This document shows, one piece after another, positions 1 to 9,293 of a stretch of DNA of 56,457 bases. The notes beneath the pieces are model-generated. The model had not been told where the DNA came from. It did not search any database and saw only the letters and a program-made list of their open reading frames with translations. Made by a program: the position numbers and the translations under genes. The stretch lies in contig CAMDUR010000011.1 of NCBI GenBank assembly GCA_945879115.1, forward strand, positions 1 to 56,457. Reading direction: 5' to 3'. Position 1 is the stretch's first letter, and every line of letters begins with the position of its first letter. The DNA comes from Polynucleobacter meluiroseus (GTDB lineage Bacteria; Pseudomonadota; Gammaproteobacteria; Burkholderiales; Burkholderiaceae).

Positions 1-27
1 AGAGGGAGCATTCATTAAATTACTCAT
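1..27 (-). CDS. Truncated 5' end of a gene following rlmN
   Basis: Only nine codons are inside the window, reading MSNLMNAPS on the minus strand before the left edge. The ATG at 27 overlaps the rlmN stop codon in an ATGA arrangement. A purine-rich TAGAGG lies about a dozen bases upstream, inside the rlmN end, which fits translational coupling. In related betaproteobacteria the gene after ndk-rlmN is usually a type IV pilus assembly lipoprotein (pilW/pilF) or rodZ. That identity is inferred from gene order only, because the visible residues are too few to recognise. Confidence 0.5.
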
Positions 28-1184
28 GCATCCAATACGCCTCTATCAAACTTAACCACTTGCATACGCTCACGTACATTGGTTCTATCCTGCACATCAC
101 CTGCTAACTGACCACAAGCTGCAGCGATATCGTCACCACGAGTTTTGCGAACCGTTGTAATAATTCCAGAATCCATTAGACGTTTTGCAAAATCTTGCAC
201 ACGAGCAGTTGAAGAACGCTTCAAACCAGATTCGGGGAATGGATTAAATGGGATGAGATTGAGTTTGCAAGGAATTCTCTTGAGTAACTCAACCAACTCT
301 TTGGCATGTTGATCGGTGTCATTGACACCATCCAACATGCAGTATTCAAAAGTTAAAAAGTCACGTGGCGCAAACGGTAAGTAACGCATGCAAGCAGCCA
401 TCAATTCTTTTAACGGGTATTTTTTATTAATAGGTACTAATTCATCACGTAAAGCGTCGTTGGGTGCATGAAGAGAAACAGCCAACGCAACTGGTAAGTC
501 ATTCGCTAAGCGATCCATCATGGGCACCACACCAGAAGTTGATAAAGTCACACGTCGACGTGATAGACCATAAGCATGGTCATCTAGCATCAAGCGCATG
601 GCACCAACAACTGGTTCATAGTTTAGTAGCGGCTCACCCATACCCATGAAAACCACATTAGAAATGACACGCCCTTCATGCTCAACAATCGGCGTGCCAT
701 CGTAACTGTCAATGCGGCGAATGGCATCAGGTTCTCTGCGCAGAGTGTGTTCAGCCATCCACAGTTGACCAATAATTTCGCCCAAGCTTAGGTTTCTTGA
801 GAAGCCTTGCTTACCGGTAGAACAGAATCGACAATTAACGGCACAACCTGCTTGGGATGAGATACACAAAGTACCTCGATCATCTTCAGGGATATAAACC
901 GTTTCAACCGCGTCACCAGCACCAACGTCCAATAGCCACTTGCGTGTGCCATCAGCTGCATGCTGATCACTGATAATGGGTAAAGCTGTAATTTCAGATT
1001 TTTCAAGAAGTGTTGCTCTGAAGGTCTTAGCCAGATCACTCATCTGAGTGATATCGGCTTCACCTCGTTGATGTATCCACCGCAACAACTGTTTGGCGCG
1101 AAAAGGCTTCTCCTGGAGGCTAGCGATATAGTCACTAAGCCCCTCAGGATCAAAATTTAACAGGTTGGTGCGTGAATCAATCAA
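24..1184 (-). CDS. rlmN: Dual-specificity 23S rRNA (adenine2503-C2)/tRNA (adenine37-C2) methyltransferase
   Basis: Radical-SAM enzyme that methylates C2 of A2503 in 23S rRNA and A37 in some tRNAs. The 386-residue protein has the radical-SAM cluster motif CxxxCxxC at C114, C118 and C121. A C-terminal cysteine at C357 matches the residue that carries the methyl group in the family. The GMGEPLLNY segment and the SLHAPND segment are also typical. The only in-frame start near the conserved N-terminus is a TTG at 1184, because a stop codon lies four codons upstream and the first ATG is about 50 codons in. No Shine-Dalgarno is visible there. It begins 16 bases after the ndk stop, so it is probably cotranscribed and perhaps coupled to ndk. 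Length is normal for the family. Confidence 0.96.
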   Translation of the reverse strand: MIDSRTNLLNFDPEGLSDYIASLQEKPFRAKQLLRWIHQRGEADITQMSDLAKTFRATLLEKSEITALPIISDQHAADGTRKWLLDVGAGDAVETVYIPEDDRGTLCISSQAGCAVNCRFCSTGKQGFSRNLSLGEIIGQLWMAEHTLRREPDAIRRIDSYDGTPIVEHEGRVISNVVFMGMGEPLLNYEPVVGAMRLMLDDHAYGLSRRRVTLSTSGVVPMMDRLANDLPVALAVSLHAPNDALRDELVPINKKYPLKELMAACMRYLPFAPRDFLTFEYCMLDGVNDTDQHAKELVELLKRIPCKLNLIPFNPFPESGLKRSSTARVQDFAKRLMDSGIITTVRKTRGDDIAAACGQLAGDVQDRTNVRERMQVVKFDRGVLDA

Positions 1185-1200
1185 TGTGACAAATTAAATA

Positions 1201-1626
1201 TTAACGTGCAAAAACTTGCATACCTGGGAAGAAGAAGGCAATTTCCGCAGCAGCAGTTTCAGGAGCATCTGAACCGTGAACAGCATTAGCATCAATGCTT
1301 TCAGCGAAATCAGCACGGATCGTACCTTTATCAGCCTTCTTAGGATCAGTAGCACCCATCAAATCACGGTTCTTAGCGATCGCACCTTCACCTTGCAAAG
1401 CTTGAATCATGACTGGCCCAGAAATCATGAAATCTACTAAATCTTTAAAGAAAGGACGCTCTTTGTGAACGCCATAAAACTGTTCAGCTTCTTGACGTGA
1501 AAGATGAGCCATTTTTGCAGCAACAACTTTCAAGCCGGCAGCTTCAAAACGTGCATAAATCTGACCAATAACGTTTTTTGCAACTGCGTCAGGTTTGATA
1601 ATAGAAAGTGTGCGCTCAATAGCCAT
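1201..1626 (-). CDS. ndk: Nucleoside diphosphate kinase
   Basis: Transfers the gamma-phosphate between nucleoside triphosphates and diphosphates to balance NTP/dNTP pools in the cytosol. The 141-residue length is standard. The catalytic histidine is H117 in the NAVHGSD motif, and the N-terminal [10 protein letters not shown] strand is typical. A GGAG Shine-Dalgarno lies about eight bases before the ATG at 1626. A TATAAT hexamer (minus strand, 1667-1662) about 36 bases upstream is the likely -10 element. It is the first gene of an ndk-rlmN-(next gene) transcript, an order shared with many proteobacteria. Confidence 0.97.
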   Translation of the reverse strand: MAIERTLSIIKPDAVAKNVIGQIYARFEAAGLKVVAAKMAHLSRQEAEQFYGVHKERPFFKDLVDFMISGPVMIQALQGEGAIAKNRDLMGATDPKKADKGTIRADFAESIDANAVHGSDAPETAAAEIAFFFPGMQVFAR

Positions 1627-1661
1627 GAATGGACTCCAATAATTGATTGATTAAAGGCAGA

Positions 1662-1667
1662 ATTATA
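1662..1667 (-). promoter_or_regulatory. -10 element of the ndk promoter
   Basis: A consensus TATAAT on the minus strand lies 36 bases before the ndk start, with TG directly before it. No good -35 hexamer is seen at 16-18 bases, although the GGGTTTGTGC region lies near that distance. It is the only consensus hexamer in the ndk side of the 262-base gap. Prediction only. Confidence 0.5.
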
Positions 1668-1807
1668 CAGGTTTTACTGGGCACAAACCCTAAGGAAATA
1701 GCTCAGAAGCATTGATTTTTAAGGAAAAGTCATCAAAAAAGCATCTCTGATCAAGTGCTTATGTCACTAAAACACCCCTATTTATGTATCAACAATCTTG
1801 AAACCCC

Positions 1808-1883
1808 TTGAAATTCCTATGAAATGGCTATACTTGAGCCTCAAGCCCAGCAATGGGCAACACATGTTTAATACATAAAGGAG
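1808..1883 (+). promoter_or_regulatory. Promoter and structured leader of the YccA-like gene
   Basis: A TATACT hexamer at 1829-1834 with TTGAAA 15 bases upstream (1808-1813) is a plausible but short-spaced promoter. Immediately downstream are a palindrome, CTTGAG-C-CTCAAG (1833-1845), and a hairpin GCCCA-GCAA-TGGGC (1845-1858) with a GNRA-type tetraloop. AAAGGAG (1877-1883) then sits six bases before the ATG at 1889. I see nothing else in the 262-base gap between ndk and this gene. Confidence 0.4.
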
Positions 1884-1888
1884 TTCAA

Positions 1889-2590
1889 ATGAGCGATTTA
1901 AACACTTATGGTTTTGGGCACGGTGACGCTACAACCAGCGTTCAAGTTCGTAACCGGGTGTTACGTAACACCTATGCCCTATTGGCATTAACTATGGTTC
2001 CTACGATTTTAGGAGCCTGGATTGGTGTAACGACAGGTTTTTCATTATTTGCTGGTAATCCTTTTATTGGCTTTATCGCCTTCATGGCAATTGCTTTTGG
2101 TTTCTTTTGGGCAATCAATAAGAACAAAGATAGTGGTTTAGGAGTTTTATTACTCTTAGGCTTTACTTTCTTCATGGGTTTGATGCTATCTCGTTTGATA
2201 GGCTCAATCCTTGGGTTTAGCAATGGCGCCAACTTAATCATGACTGCATTTGGTGGAACAGCGATCATTTTTGCGGGTATGGCTACTTTAGCCGGCACGA
2301 TCAAAAAAGATCTTTCTGCTGGCCTTGGTAAATGGTTGTTTGCAGGGGTTATTTTGTTAATCCTAGCTTCAGTTGCCAATATTTGGTTACAGATGCCAGC
2401 CTTGATGCTAACAATTAGCGTTGCTGCAATTGCAATCTTCTCAGCCTTCATCTTGGTCGATGTTCAGCGCGTGATCAACGGTGGCGAGACAAATTATGTG
2501 ATTGCTACCTTGAGCATCTACTTAAGCGTTTACAACGTGTTCAGTAACTTGCTAGCTATCTTGGGCATCTTCGGTGGTGATAGAGAGTAA
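1889..2590 (+). CDS. yccA: Bax inhibitor-1/YccA family inner-membrane protein
   Basis: A 233-residue polytopic membrane protein with about seven hydrophobic segments, a short soluble N-terminus (MSDLNTYGFGHGD), and the hydrophobic run plus acidic residue near the end (FILVDVQRVINGG) typical of the BI-1/YccA family. In E. coli, YccA binds FtsH and modulates its degradation of membrane proteins; the same role here is inference. A longer reading from 1853 is open, but the strong Shine-Dalgarno AAAGGAG at 1877-1883 decides for the ATG at 1889. The gene is monocistronic, running from its own promoter to a bidirectional terminator shared with rlmD. Confidence 0.88.
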   Translation: MSDLNTYGFGHGDATTSVQVRNRVLRNTYALLALTMVPTILGAWIGVTTGFSLFAGNPFIGFIAFMAIAFGFFWAINKNKDSGLGVLLLLGFTFFMGLMLSRLIGSILGFSNGANLIMTAFGGTAIIFAGMATLAGTIKKDLSAGLGKWLFAGVILLILASVANIWLQMPALMLTISVAAIAIFSAFILVDVQRVINGGETNYVIATLSIYLSVYNVFSNLLAILGIFGGDRE

Positions 2591-2637
2591 TTGAATGCCA
2601 TCAGAATCTACTAGATCTTCTAGTTGATTGATTAAAG

Positions 2638-2666
2638 AAAAACGGCTTAGTAATTAAGCCGTTTTT
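2638..2666. terminator. Bidirectional terminator between yccA-like gene and rlmD
   Basis: Perfect 12-base inverted repeat AAAAACGGCTTA (2638-2649) / TAAGCCGTTTTT (2655-2666) with a five-base loop. It gives a T-tract on both strands and lies between convergent genes. Confidence 0.92.
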
Positions 2667-2679
2667 TTATAGCAGCTTG

Positions 2680-4059
2680 CTAATGACGCTCAAAGACTGC
2701 AATAGATTCAACGTGTGAAGTATGTGGAAACATATTGATCACACCTGCAGCCTGGAGCTGGTAACCCGCTTGACCAACTAAAATACCTACATCTCTTGCG
2801 AGGGTTGCTGGATTACAAGAGACGTAGACAATGCGCTTTGGCAAAAACTCTTGGTCAAGTGGGTCACTTGATTTTGCTAAGTCACCCAGTGCAGTTGCCA
2901 GGGCCATCGCGCCATCTCTAGGAGGGTCAATTAACCATTTGGCTGCTTGACCCCAAGACCGAATAGTTTCCGGAGTTACTTCAAATAGATTGGCACAAGC
3001 AAATTCCACTCGATCAGAAAGCTGATTGTGACGAGCATTTTCTAGAGCCCTTTTAGTTAGCCCCTCACTACCCTCAATACCAAACACCTCTTTAGCAACT
3101 CTAGCTAAAGGTAAGGTGAAATTACCGATCCCACAAAAAAGATCTAAAACTCTCTCCTGGGGCTCTGGTGCCAATAATCGAATTGCACGACTGACTAATA
3201 CGCGATTAACCTGGTGATTAACCTGAGTAAAGTCAGTTGGCTTAAAGGGCATTTCAATATCAAACTCAGGCAAGCGATAACAAAGTTGACTGATCTCTGG
3301 ATAAAAAGGCTTCGCCGAATCATTATCTCCAGACTGCAACCAAATATGAATTTGATTTGCTATAGCAAAGGCCTTTATTAATTCTTGATCATTCTTGCTG
3401 ATCGGTGCCATGTGTCTCAAAACAAATGCCGCAATCAATGTTCCAGAGTTGGTATGCTCATACGAAGCAGTGCTTTCACCTAAAGCAAATTCTATTTGAG
3501 GAAAGCTCTCAGGCGCAGACAATGATTCAATTAACTGTCGCCAACTCGGCAGAAGATCCGAAAGTTGTTTGGGCAAAATATCGCAAGACAACATGTCTGT
3601 GATTTTGCTAGCTTTCTTTTGATGAAAGCCAACCAATACACGACCCTTCGGAATTTTAAAAATAGAAAGTCGACCACGATAACGGTATTCCCAAGAGGGT
3701 CCTGAAATCGGTCGTAAAAGTACACCAGGCTTTGTTCTACCAAGATATCTTAAGTTATCTTCAAGGACTCTTTGCTTCATCGCTAATTGAGCACGCGTTT
3801 CTAAGTGCTGCATAGAGCACCCACCACACTCTCCAAAAGAAGGGCATTTAGGCGTAACGCGGCTAGGCGAGGCTTTGTAAATTTTTAATAGGCGAGCCAT
3901 CTCAAATTTATTTTTAACCTTGGTGGTTTCGTACTCAACATCTTCACCAGGTAAAGCATCACTGATAAAAACTACCTTGCCAGGTTTACCACTCTCATCA
4001 AGAGGTCTAGCGACTCCCTGAGCCTCGATGTTGAGAGATTCAACAACTACTCTGGTCAC
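2680..4059 (-). CDS. rlmD: 23S rRNA (uracil(1939)-C(5))-methyltransferase
   Basis: SAM-dependent enzyme that makes m5U1939 in 23S rRNA. The N-terminal ~55 residues form the RNA-binding TRAM domain. Cysteines C72, C78, C81 and C159 are the four ligands expected for the family's 4Fe-4S cluster. The SAM motif VLDLFCGIGNF starts near residue 304. The catalytic nucleophile is C415 in VYVSCNPATLARD. Translation starts at a GTG (4059) whose last two bases are shared with the TGA of the upstream exonuclease gene, so the two are coupled. Length (459) is slightly above the E. coli enzyme. It is the last gene of the dnaX-to-rlmD cluster and ends at the bidirectional terminator. Confidence 0.95.
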   Translation of the reverse strand: MTRVVVESLNIEAQGVARPLDESGKPGKVVFISDALPGEDVEYETTKVKNKFEMARLLKIYKASPSRVTPKCPSFGECGGCSMQHLETRAQLAMKQRVLEDNLRYLGRTKPGVLLRPISGPSWEYRYRGRLSIFKIPKGRVLVGFHQKKASKITDMLSCDILPKQLSDLLPSWRQLIESLSAPESFPQIEFALGESTASYEHTNSGTLIAAFVLRHMAPISKNDQELIKAFAIANQIHIWLQSGDNDSAKPFYPEISQLCYRLPEFDIEMPFKPTDFTQVNHQVNRVLVSRAIRLLAPEPQERVLDLFCGIGNFTLPLARVAKEVFGIEGSEGLTKRALENARHNQLSDRVEFACANLFEVTPETIRSWGQAAKWLIDPPRDGAMALATALGDLAKSSDPLDQEFLPKRIVYVSCNPATLARDVGILVGQAGYQLQAAGVINMFPHTSHVESIAVFERH

Positions 4060-4889
4060 AAGCTATCTTTTGGATCAGATGTAAATAGTTCTAAATACTG
4101 CTGCCAAAAAGCACCTGACGGTGTCTTTGATTCTTTCAATAACTCTTCTTTTACAAATTTGATTTCATCTTCATACTCGTCCGGGGTGACACCACCACGC
4201 ATTCGTTGAAATCGACAATATAAAAGATAGGTATTAACAACATCTGTCTCGCAATAATCTCGAATTTCTTTAATCTTGCCATCCAAGAATCCTTGCCAAA
4301 CTTGCCCTCCATCCATCCCCATCTTTCCTGGGAAGCCACACATCTTAGCTAAGGCATCTAATGGAGCATTAGCTCGGCCAGAAAACTTAGCCAACAAATC
4401 CATTAAATCAATATGACGCATGTGGTAACGACTGATGTAGTTATTCCATTTGAAATCACGGCTGTCACTATCGCCACTCTCACCCATCTCCCAGTATCTT
4501 GATGAGGTAACGCCATTTAGTAATGCCCGGTAATGAAGAACGGGTAAATCAAAACCACTACCATTCCAAGAAACTAGCTGAGGTGTATATTTTTCAATCA
4601 AGTCAAAAAAGGCCTGAATGATCTCCTTTTCAGAACTATTGGCTTCGACTAAGCTACCAACTTTAAATTGAGGTAAACCTTCTTTTGTTGTTCTTCTGAT
4701 GACGCAAGAAATTGCCACTACTTTTTGCAAGTGAAGTGGCATGAACTCTGTGCCTGTTTTTTCTTTGCGCGCTGCTAGCGCTTGAGTAACGACATCTAAA
4801 TCACTCACTGACTCAGGTATGCCTTCCAAGCGACGAATACCCGCCGCATCAGGTATGGTTTCAATATCAAAAACTAATACGCCGGCCAT
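4056..4889 (-). CDS. PolB-like 3'-5' exonuclease (DEDD superfamily)
   Basis: A 277-residue protein resembling the free-standing exonuclease domain related to family-B DNA polymerases. Exo I is VFDIETIPD near residues 6-14 (D8 and E10), Exo II is the WNGSGFDLPVLHYRA segment in the middle, and Exo III is the YCETDVVNTYLLYCRFQ segment near residue 220. These supply the acidic metal ligands of the DEDD fold. No polymerase domain is attached. Its cellular substrate is not established; association with repair or RNA processing would be a guess. It lies between rpoS (42-base gap) and rlmD (GTGA overlap), so it may be transcribed with the stationary-phase sigma factor. Confidence 0.85.
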   Translation of the reverse strand: MAGVLVFDIETIPDAAGIRRLEGIPESVSDLDVVTQALAARKEKTGTEFMPLHLQKVVAISCVIRRTTKEGLPQFKVGSLVEANSSEKEIIQAFFDLIEKYTPQLVSWNGSGFDLPVLHYRALLNGVTSSRYWEMGESGDSDSRDFKWNNYISRYHMRHIDLMDLLAKFSGRANAPLDALAKMCGFPGKMGMDGGQVWQGFLDGKIKEIRDYCETDVVNTYLLYCRFQRMRGGVTPDEYEDEIKFVKEELLKESKTPSGAFWQQYLELFTSDPKDSL

Positions 4890-4931
4890 AGGTGTCTTTC
4901 ACTGAATTTATTATTCTGTTGATAGGGTGCT

Positions 4932-5888
4932 CTATTTATCAAGTACGGCATCTTTATCTAAACCATGACTTTGTAAATATTTCTTTAGTTTAATCAAAGC
5001 TTCTTGCTGAATTTGTCGCACGCGCTCTTTAGAGAGGTTAATTTCTTTGGCCACTTCCTCTAAAGTGGCTGGCTCTTGATTATCTAAGCCAAATCGGCGA
5101 ACAACAACTACTTGTTGATCATCTTTTAAGCCTTTTAACCAACTATAGAGCATTTCGTCTAATTGAGAACGCTCTACTCCTTGATCAGGACCAGCGATCC
5201 TTTCATCAGAAATAAAATCTAATAGGCTTGTCCCCGGATCTAGATTCCTAGGCGCATCTAAGGAGGTGCTGTGCTCTGCCATTGCTAACGCATCAACAAC
5301 GTCTTCAATTGATTTACCGGTCAAGCTGGCAATATCTTCAATTTGAGGACTGCGTGCCTCAGCTGCCAATGCTTGCTCTAAGAAACGCCTGGCTCGCAAT
5401 ACTTGATTGATCTCTCGAATCACATGCACTGGTAAACGCACAGTTCTGACTTGACTCATTAAAGCTTTTTCAACGCTTTGTCGAATCCACCAAGTGGCAT
5501 AAGTCGAAAATCTAAAACCTCTTTCAGGGTCAAATTTATCTAGAGCGTGCATCAAACCTAAGTTGCCCTCCTCAATCAAATCTGGGAATGGTAAACCGCG
5601 GTTCATATAAGTTTTTGCAATACTTACCACCAAGCGCAGATTGTGTTCAATCATGGCCTGACGCGCAAGAAAGTCCCCTGCTTTGGCTTTGGTAGCCATT
5701 GCTAATTCTTCAGTAGGAGTAAATAGGGGTTTGCTAGAGATCTGTTGTAAATAGCGCTGTACTAAGTCAGCGCTTAATTCAGCTGCTAAAACTTCTTTGA
5801 TTTCTTCAGGGCTCATCCCCTGATTTTCTAACTCACTTAAATCAGAAAAATCATTAGAAGAATGCTTATCTGAATCTAGCGGCTTCAT
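4932..5888 (-). CDS. rpoS: RNA polymerase sigma factor RpoS (sigma-38)
   Basis: Stationary-phase and general stress sigma factor. The 318 residues show region 1.2 (DLVQRYLQQIS, from about residue 41), region 2 with the core-binding and -10-recognition helices (LIEEGNLGLMHALDKF, then FSTYATWWIRQ), region 3, and the region 4.2 helix-turn-helix (LSKERVRQIQQEAL). There is no large non-conserved insert as in RpoD. It directly follows nlpD with only three bases between stop and start, as in many gammaproteobacteria where rpoS also uses a promoter inside nlpD. No Shine-Dalgarno is visible before the ATG at 5888. Coupling to nlpD or regulated initiation is therefore likely, but this is inference. Confidence 0.96.
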   Translation of the reverse strand: MKPLDSDKHSSNDFSDLSELENQGMSPEEIKEVLAAELSADLVQRYLQQISSKPLFTPTEELAMATKAKAGDFLARQAMIEHNLRLVVSIAKTYMNRGLPFPDLIEEGNLGLMHALDKFDPERGFRFSTYATWWIRQSVEKALMSQVRTVRLPVHVIREINQVLRARRFLEQALAAEARSPQIEDIASLTGKSIEDVVDALAMAEHSTSLDAPRNLDPGTSLLDFISDERIAGPDQGVERSQLDEMLYSWLKGLKDDQQVVVVRRFGLDNQEPATLEEVAKEINLSKERVRQIQQEALIKLKKYLQSHGLDKDAVLDK

Positions 5889-5891
5889 TGA

Positions 5892-6677
5892 TTATGGCAA
5901 GTAGGCACTTGGGTCAACAGGTTTACCATTTTTTCGAAGCTCAAAATGTAATTTCACTCTGTCAGAATCGGTATCACCCATCTCTGCAATTTTTTGGGAT
6001 TTCTTGACAAGGTCACCTTCTTTAACTAACAGAGCTCTATTGTGAGCATAAGCTGTTAGATAAGTGTTGTCGTGTTTAACGATCACAAGATTGCCATAAC
6101 CTCTTAAGCTGTTTCCTGCATAAACCACTTTGCCATCAGCAGCTGATTGAATCGGATCACCTGATTTACCAGCAATACCAATACCTTTGTTTTTACCCTC
6201 ATCAAAGCGCTCAACCACATCGCCCTTGGAAGGCCATGACAAACGAATGCCTGTATCCGTTGCGAGATCTTGTTTAGATTTTTCTTGGATTGGCTTTTCT
6301 GAACTTAGCTTTTCTGATTGAGCTGTATTTGCCGATTTTTTCTCAAGGGACTTTTCTTGCTTGACTTCAGCTCTGCTGGTCATTGGCTTTGAAGACTTTG
6401 TAGGTTCAACACGAATCACTTGACCCACTTCAATTACATTAGGGTCGGAAATATTATTCCATTCAGCAAGCTCACGATGTGACTGACCATGATCAAGTGC
6501 AATTCTTAATAAAGTGTCACCTCGCTTGATACGATAGTAACCAGGCGCTACGGGCTCAAAACTCGCACCAACAGAACGATCAACAACGGGCGCTGGGCCT
6601 AAGCGTGTTCCACAGCCATATTGGATAGCAGAAATTGTAATAAGTAGAGCTGATAAGGTGATGCGAGTTAAATTCAT
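5892..6677 (-). CDS. nlpD: Murein hydrolase activator NlpD (LysM + degenerate M23 lipoprotein)
   Basis: Outer-membrane lipoprotein that activates a periplasmic N-acetylmuramyl-L-alanine amidase during septum splitting. A signal peptide ends in a lipobox with C22 as the lipidated cysteine. A LysM peptidoglycan-binding domain (YYRIKRGDTLLRIA onwards) spans about residues 47-92. A low-complexity K/S/E-rich linker follows, then a LytM/M23 domain from about residue 150. The zinc-binding HxxxD motif is replaced by NKGIGI, and only one histidine of HxH remains (KLHFEL). As in known NlpD proteins, the domain should therefore be catalytically dead and act as an activator. Canonical surE-pcm-nlpD-rpoS order. 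Confidence 0.93.
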   Translation of the reverse strand: MNLTRITLSALLITISAIQYGCGTRLGPAPVVDRSVGASFEPVAPGYYRIKRGDTLLRIALDHGQSHRELAEWNNISDPNVIEVGQVIRVEPTKSSKPMTSRAEVKQEKSLEKKSANTAQSEKLSSEKPIQEKSKQDLATDTGIRLSWPSKGDVVERFDEGKNKGIGIAGKSGDPIQSAADGKVVYAGNSLRGYGNLVIVKHDNTYLTAYAHNRALLVKEGDLVKKSQKIAEMGDTDSDRVKLHFELRKNGKPVDPSAYLP

Positions 6678-6700
6678 ATACTAATTATAGTAATAATTAT

Positions 6701-7357
6701 TTATATGGTGCCGGATTGAAGAGGAACAAAGAAAACCTCCTCCAAAACAGTTCTTTGAAAACGCTGAGAACTAACCCGCTCAACCACCACTAACTGCTGC
6801 TCTTCTTCATTTTTAGCAACAGGCGCAACTAACCTGCCACCAATCGCTAATTGATCTAATAGTGGATCAGGTATACCTAAGCCTGCCGCAGCAAGAATAA
6901 TGCCATCAAAGGGCGCAGCTTGAGGTAATCCACGAATGCCATCACCATAAACTAAACGTAGATTAGGTATTCTGAAAGGGCGCAATTTTGCTCGGGCTTG
7001 ATCGTGCAATAGCCTAATTCTTTCAATTGAATAAACTTCGCTAGCGACCAAACTTAATATAGCAGCCTGATAACCACAACCAGTTCCAATCTCAAGAACT
7101 TTGCCGAGGTCTTTCTTAGGCTTAAATAGTAATTCAACCATCCTGGCCACTACTGATGGTTTAGAAATTGTTTGTTGGTAACCAATTGGTAATGCAGAAT
7201 CTTCGTAAGCACGAGCGTCTAATGCATGATCAATAAAAGCATGTCTAGGTACTGTTGCGATTGCGTCAAGCACCTTCTGATGACGCACACCACTCGCAGC
7301 CACTTTCTCTGCTAGTTGTAATCGCGCTTTCTCGAAACCAGGATCTATCTTCTGCAC
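6701..7357 (-). CDS. pcm: Protein-L-isoaspartate O-methyltransferase
   Basis: Repairs isoaspartyl damage in ageing proteins using SAM. The SAM-binding glycine-rich motif [13 protein letters not shown], the substrate-side PRHAFID and the [15 protein letters not shown] segments are all family hallmarks. Two adjacent start codons are possible, TTG at 7360 and GTG at 7357. The GTG has the better distance from the AAGG upstream, so I use it (218 residues). It lies between surE (32 bases upstream) and nlpD (23 bases downstream). These spacings suggest one transcript tied to stationary-phase survival. Confidence 0.95.
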   Translation of the reverse strand: MQKIDPGFEKARLQLAEKVAASGVRHQKVLDAIATVPRHAFIDHALDARAYEDSALPIGYQQTISKPSVVARMVELLFKPKKDLGKVLEIGTGCGYQAAILSLVASEVYSIERIRLLHDQARAKLRPFRIPNLRLVYGDGIRGLPQAAPFDGIILAAAGLGIPDPLLDQLAIGGRLVAPVAKNEEEQQLVVVERVSSQRFQRTVLEEVFFVPLQSGTI

Positions 7358-7389
7358 CAATAACCTTAATATTGAATAATCACGTTGAT

Positions 7390-8172
7390 TTAATTTTTAT
7401 GCCAGTTAGAAATCATCATCTGTTCCCGCATAGCTTGATGAGATAAATCTAACTGTAAAGGCGTAATAGATACCTGATCATTCTGAATGGCATGAAAATC
7501 TGTTCCCTCAGTAGCATCTTTAGCAATCCCTGGAGGGCCAATCCAATAAATGGGTTCACCACGAGGATTATTCTGAATGATGACATTTTGTGAATGATGT
7601 CGATTACCCAAACGAGTTACTCGCCAAGACTTTAGCTGATCATACGAACGATTCGGAATGTTCACATTAAGAAGTGTTGGCTTTGAACCTGGCTTTAAAG
7701 CTCCATCCACTGGATGATTGATTTGCTGTAGAACAATATCTTTAGCAATCAAGGCCGCATCCTCTAATCCTATCCAACCTTTATCAACTTGCGAAAAAGC
7801 AATCGCCGGAATCCCAAACATGACGCCTTCAATCGCAGCCGCCACCGTGCCTGAGTAAAGAACATCTTCACCCATGTTTTCACCTTGATTAATACCAGAA
7901 ACAACAATGTCTGGTTTTGTGTCCAATAAGCCTGTCAATGCAATATGCACACAATCAGTCGGCGTACCGTTGATATAAATAAAACCATCGCGCTCTCCAC
8001 CGCTCACTCGATTAACCGTCAGGGGTCTAGATAAGGTTAATGAGTTAGAGGCCCCACTATGATTTTGCTCAGGGCCAATCACAGTCACCCGGCCCAAGGG
8101 GCGTAAAGCATTAACCAAAGCTAGCAAGCCTGGTGCTAAGTAACCATCATCATTTGCGACTAATATGTGCAT
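7390..8172 (-). CDS. surE: 5'/3'-nucleotidase SurE
   Basis: Metal-dependent nucleoside monophosphate phosphatase. The metal ligands D8 and D9 are in the N-terminal [13 protein letters not shown] motif. Further family motifs are [19 protein letters not shown] and [22 protein letters not shown] one codon upstream (8175) would add one residue; the ATG at 8172 is preferred (260 residues). Shine-Dalgarno is weak. It starts the classical surE-pcm-nlpD-rpoS survival block. It is separated from recR by 71 bases that hold no obvious terminator, so read-through from recR is plausible. Confidence 0.96.
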   Translation of the reverse strand: MHILVANDDGYLAPGLLALVNALRPLGRVTVIGPEQNHSGASNSLTLSRPLTVNRVSGGERDGFIYINGTPTDCVHIALTGLLDTKPDIVVSGINQGENMGEDVLYSGTVAAAIEGVMFGIPAIAFSQVDKGWIGLEDAALIAKDIVLQQINHPVDGALKPGSKPTLLNVNIPNRSYDQLKSWRVTRLGNRHHSQNVIIQNNPRGEPIYWIGPPGIAKDATEGTDFHAIQNDQVSITPLQLDLSHQAMREQMMISNWHKN

Positions 8173-8243
8173 CAAGTCATATCCATTTGAGTAAAAGTTG
8201 TATCTTAAAAAATATTGAAGTTCTTTTACGTTTATTTAGTCAG

Positions 8244-8870
8244 TTAACTCACTGAACGACGATCCATCATCGCTCTTGCAAGCGTACTAGCATCAACGTA
8301 CTCAAGTTCCCCACCAACTGGGACCCCCCTAGCAATGCGCGAAACTTTAATATCTCTAACTTTCATCATCTCACCAATGTAATGCGCGGTGGCCTCACCC
8401 TCACTGGTGAAGTTAGTAGCCAAAACAACTTCTCTAACCGGCTCTTTACTTTGCTCAACACGTTGTATCAAGCGATCCAAATGGATCTCATTAGGACCAA
8501 GCCCATCCAAGGGCGATAAACGGCCCATCAATACAAAATACAGTCCTCGGTAAGTCAGGGTTTGCTCCACCATCAATTGATCTGCTGGCGTTTCTACCAC
8601 GCAAATAATTCCAGCATCACGACGATCATCTGAGCAGGTTTTACACAAATCTAATTCTGAAAACGTGTTGCAAGAAGAGCAGTGCTGAATATGATTAACA
8701 GCATCTAATAAGCTTTGCCCTAAAACAGCTGCGCCATTGCGATCGTGTTGCAAGAGATGGAAAGCAATTCTTTGCGCAGACTTAGGCCCCACTCCAGGAA
8801 GAGCTCTTAATGCTTGGACCATTCTTTGTAGAGCATCCTGAGATTGATCAACCGGGGTGTTATCTGACAT
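8244..8870 (-). CDS. recR: Recombination mediator RecR
   Basis: Works with RecO (and RecF) to load RecA on SSB-covered gaps. It has an N-terminal helix-hairpin-helix ([20 protein letters not shown], residues 21-40). A C4 zinc finger follows with C64, C67, C76 and C79. The Toprim domain starts near residue 87 and contains the EGEAT motif. Length is 208, against about 200 for the family. It follows ybaB with a 78-base gap in the standard dnaX-ybaB-recR order. Confidence 0.96.
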   Translation of the reverse strand: MSDNTPVDQSQDALQRMVQALRALPGVGPKSAQRIAFHLLQHDRNGAAVLGQSLLDAVNHIQHCSSCNTFSELDLCKTCSDDRRDAGIICVVETPADQLMVEQTLTYRGLYFVLMGRLSPLDGLGPNEIHLDRLIQRVEQSKEPVREVVLATNFTSEGEATAHYIGEMMKVRDIKVSRIARGVPVGGELEYVDASTLARAMMDRRSVS

Positions 8871-8948
8871 TCGTTTTCTTCATCTCTTTATATTGTTATT
8901 TTTAAGTGGGCGTGCTGTGTGCCTACTAAGTTAATTTGCCAGTCTGTT

Positions 8949-9272
8949 TTAGAACGGTAATTTAAATCCAGGAGGCATTGGCATGCCAGCTGTTGCTCCT
9001 GACATTTTTTTGCTAGCTGTTTCTTCAACTTGACGGAATGCATCAGCATAAGCCGTGACCAAAAGATCTTCTAATGTTTCACGGTCATCCATGACCGCAT
9101 CCGAAATCTCAACACGCTTAACCGAATGCTTACCTGTCATGGTAATTTTGACAGCGCCTGATGCTGCAGACCCAAACACTTCTAATGCTTCTAACTCGGC
9201 TTGAGCACGCTTCATGTTCTCTTGCATTTGCTGGGCTTGTTTCATCAAGCCGGCGATATTACCTTTCATCAT
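8949..9272 (-). CDS. ybaB: Nucleoid-associated protein, YbaB/EbfC family
   Basis: Small (107 residues) DNA-binding protein that forms a tweezer-shaped dimer. The Met/Gln-rich N-terminal helix (GLMKQAQQMQENM), the central strands with KRVEISD, and the helix DLLVTAYADAFRQVEE are typical, as is the Gly/Pro/Met-rich tail. AAAGGA sits eight bases before the first of two adjacent ATG codons (9272 and 9269). Position between dnaX (21-base gap) and recR is the near-universal bacterial arrangement. The link to recombination is inferred from that neighbourhood. Confidence 0.95.
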   Translation of the reverse strand: MMKGNIAGLMKQAQQMQENMKRAQAELEALEVFGSAASGAVKITMTGKHSVKRVEISDAVMDDRETLEDLLVTAYADAFRQVEETASKKMSGATAGMPMPPGFKLPF

Positions 9273-9293
9273 GACAGATTTCCTTTAATGAAA

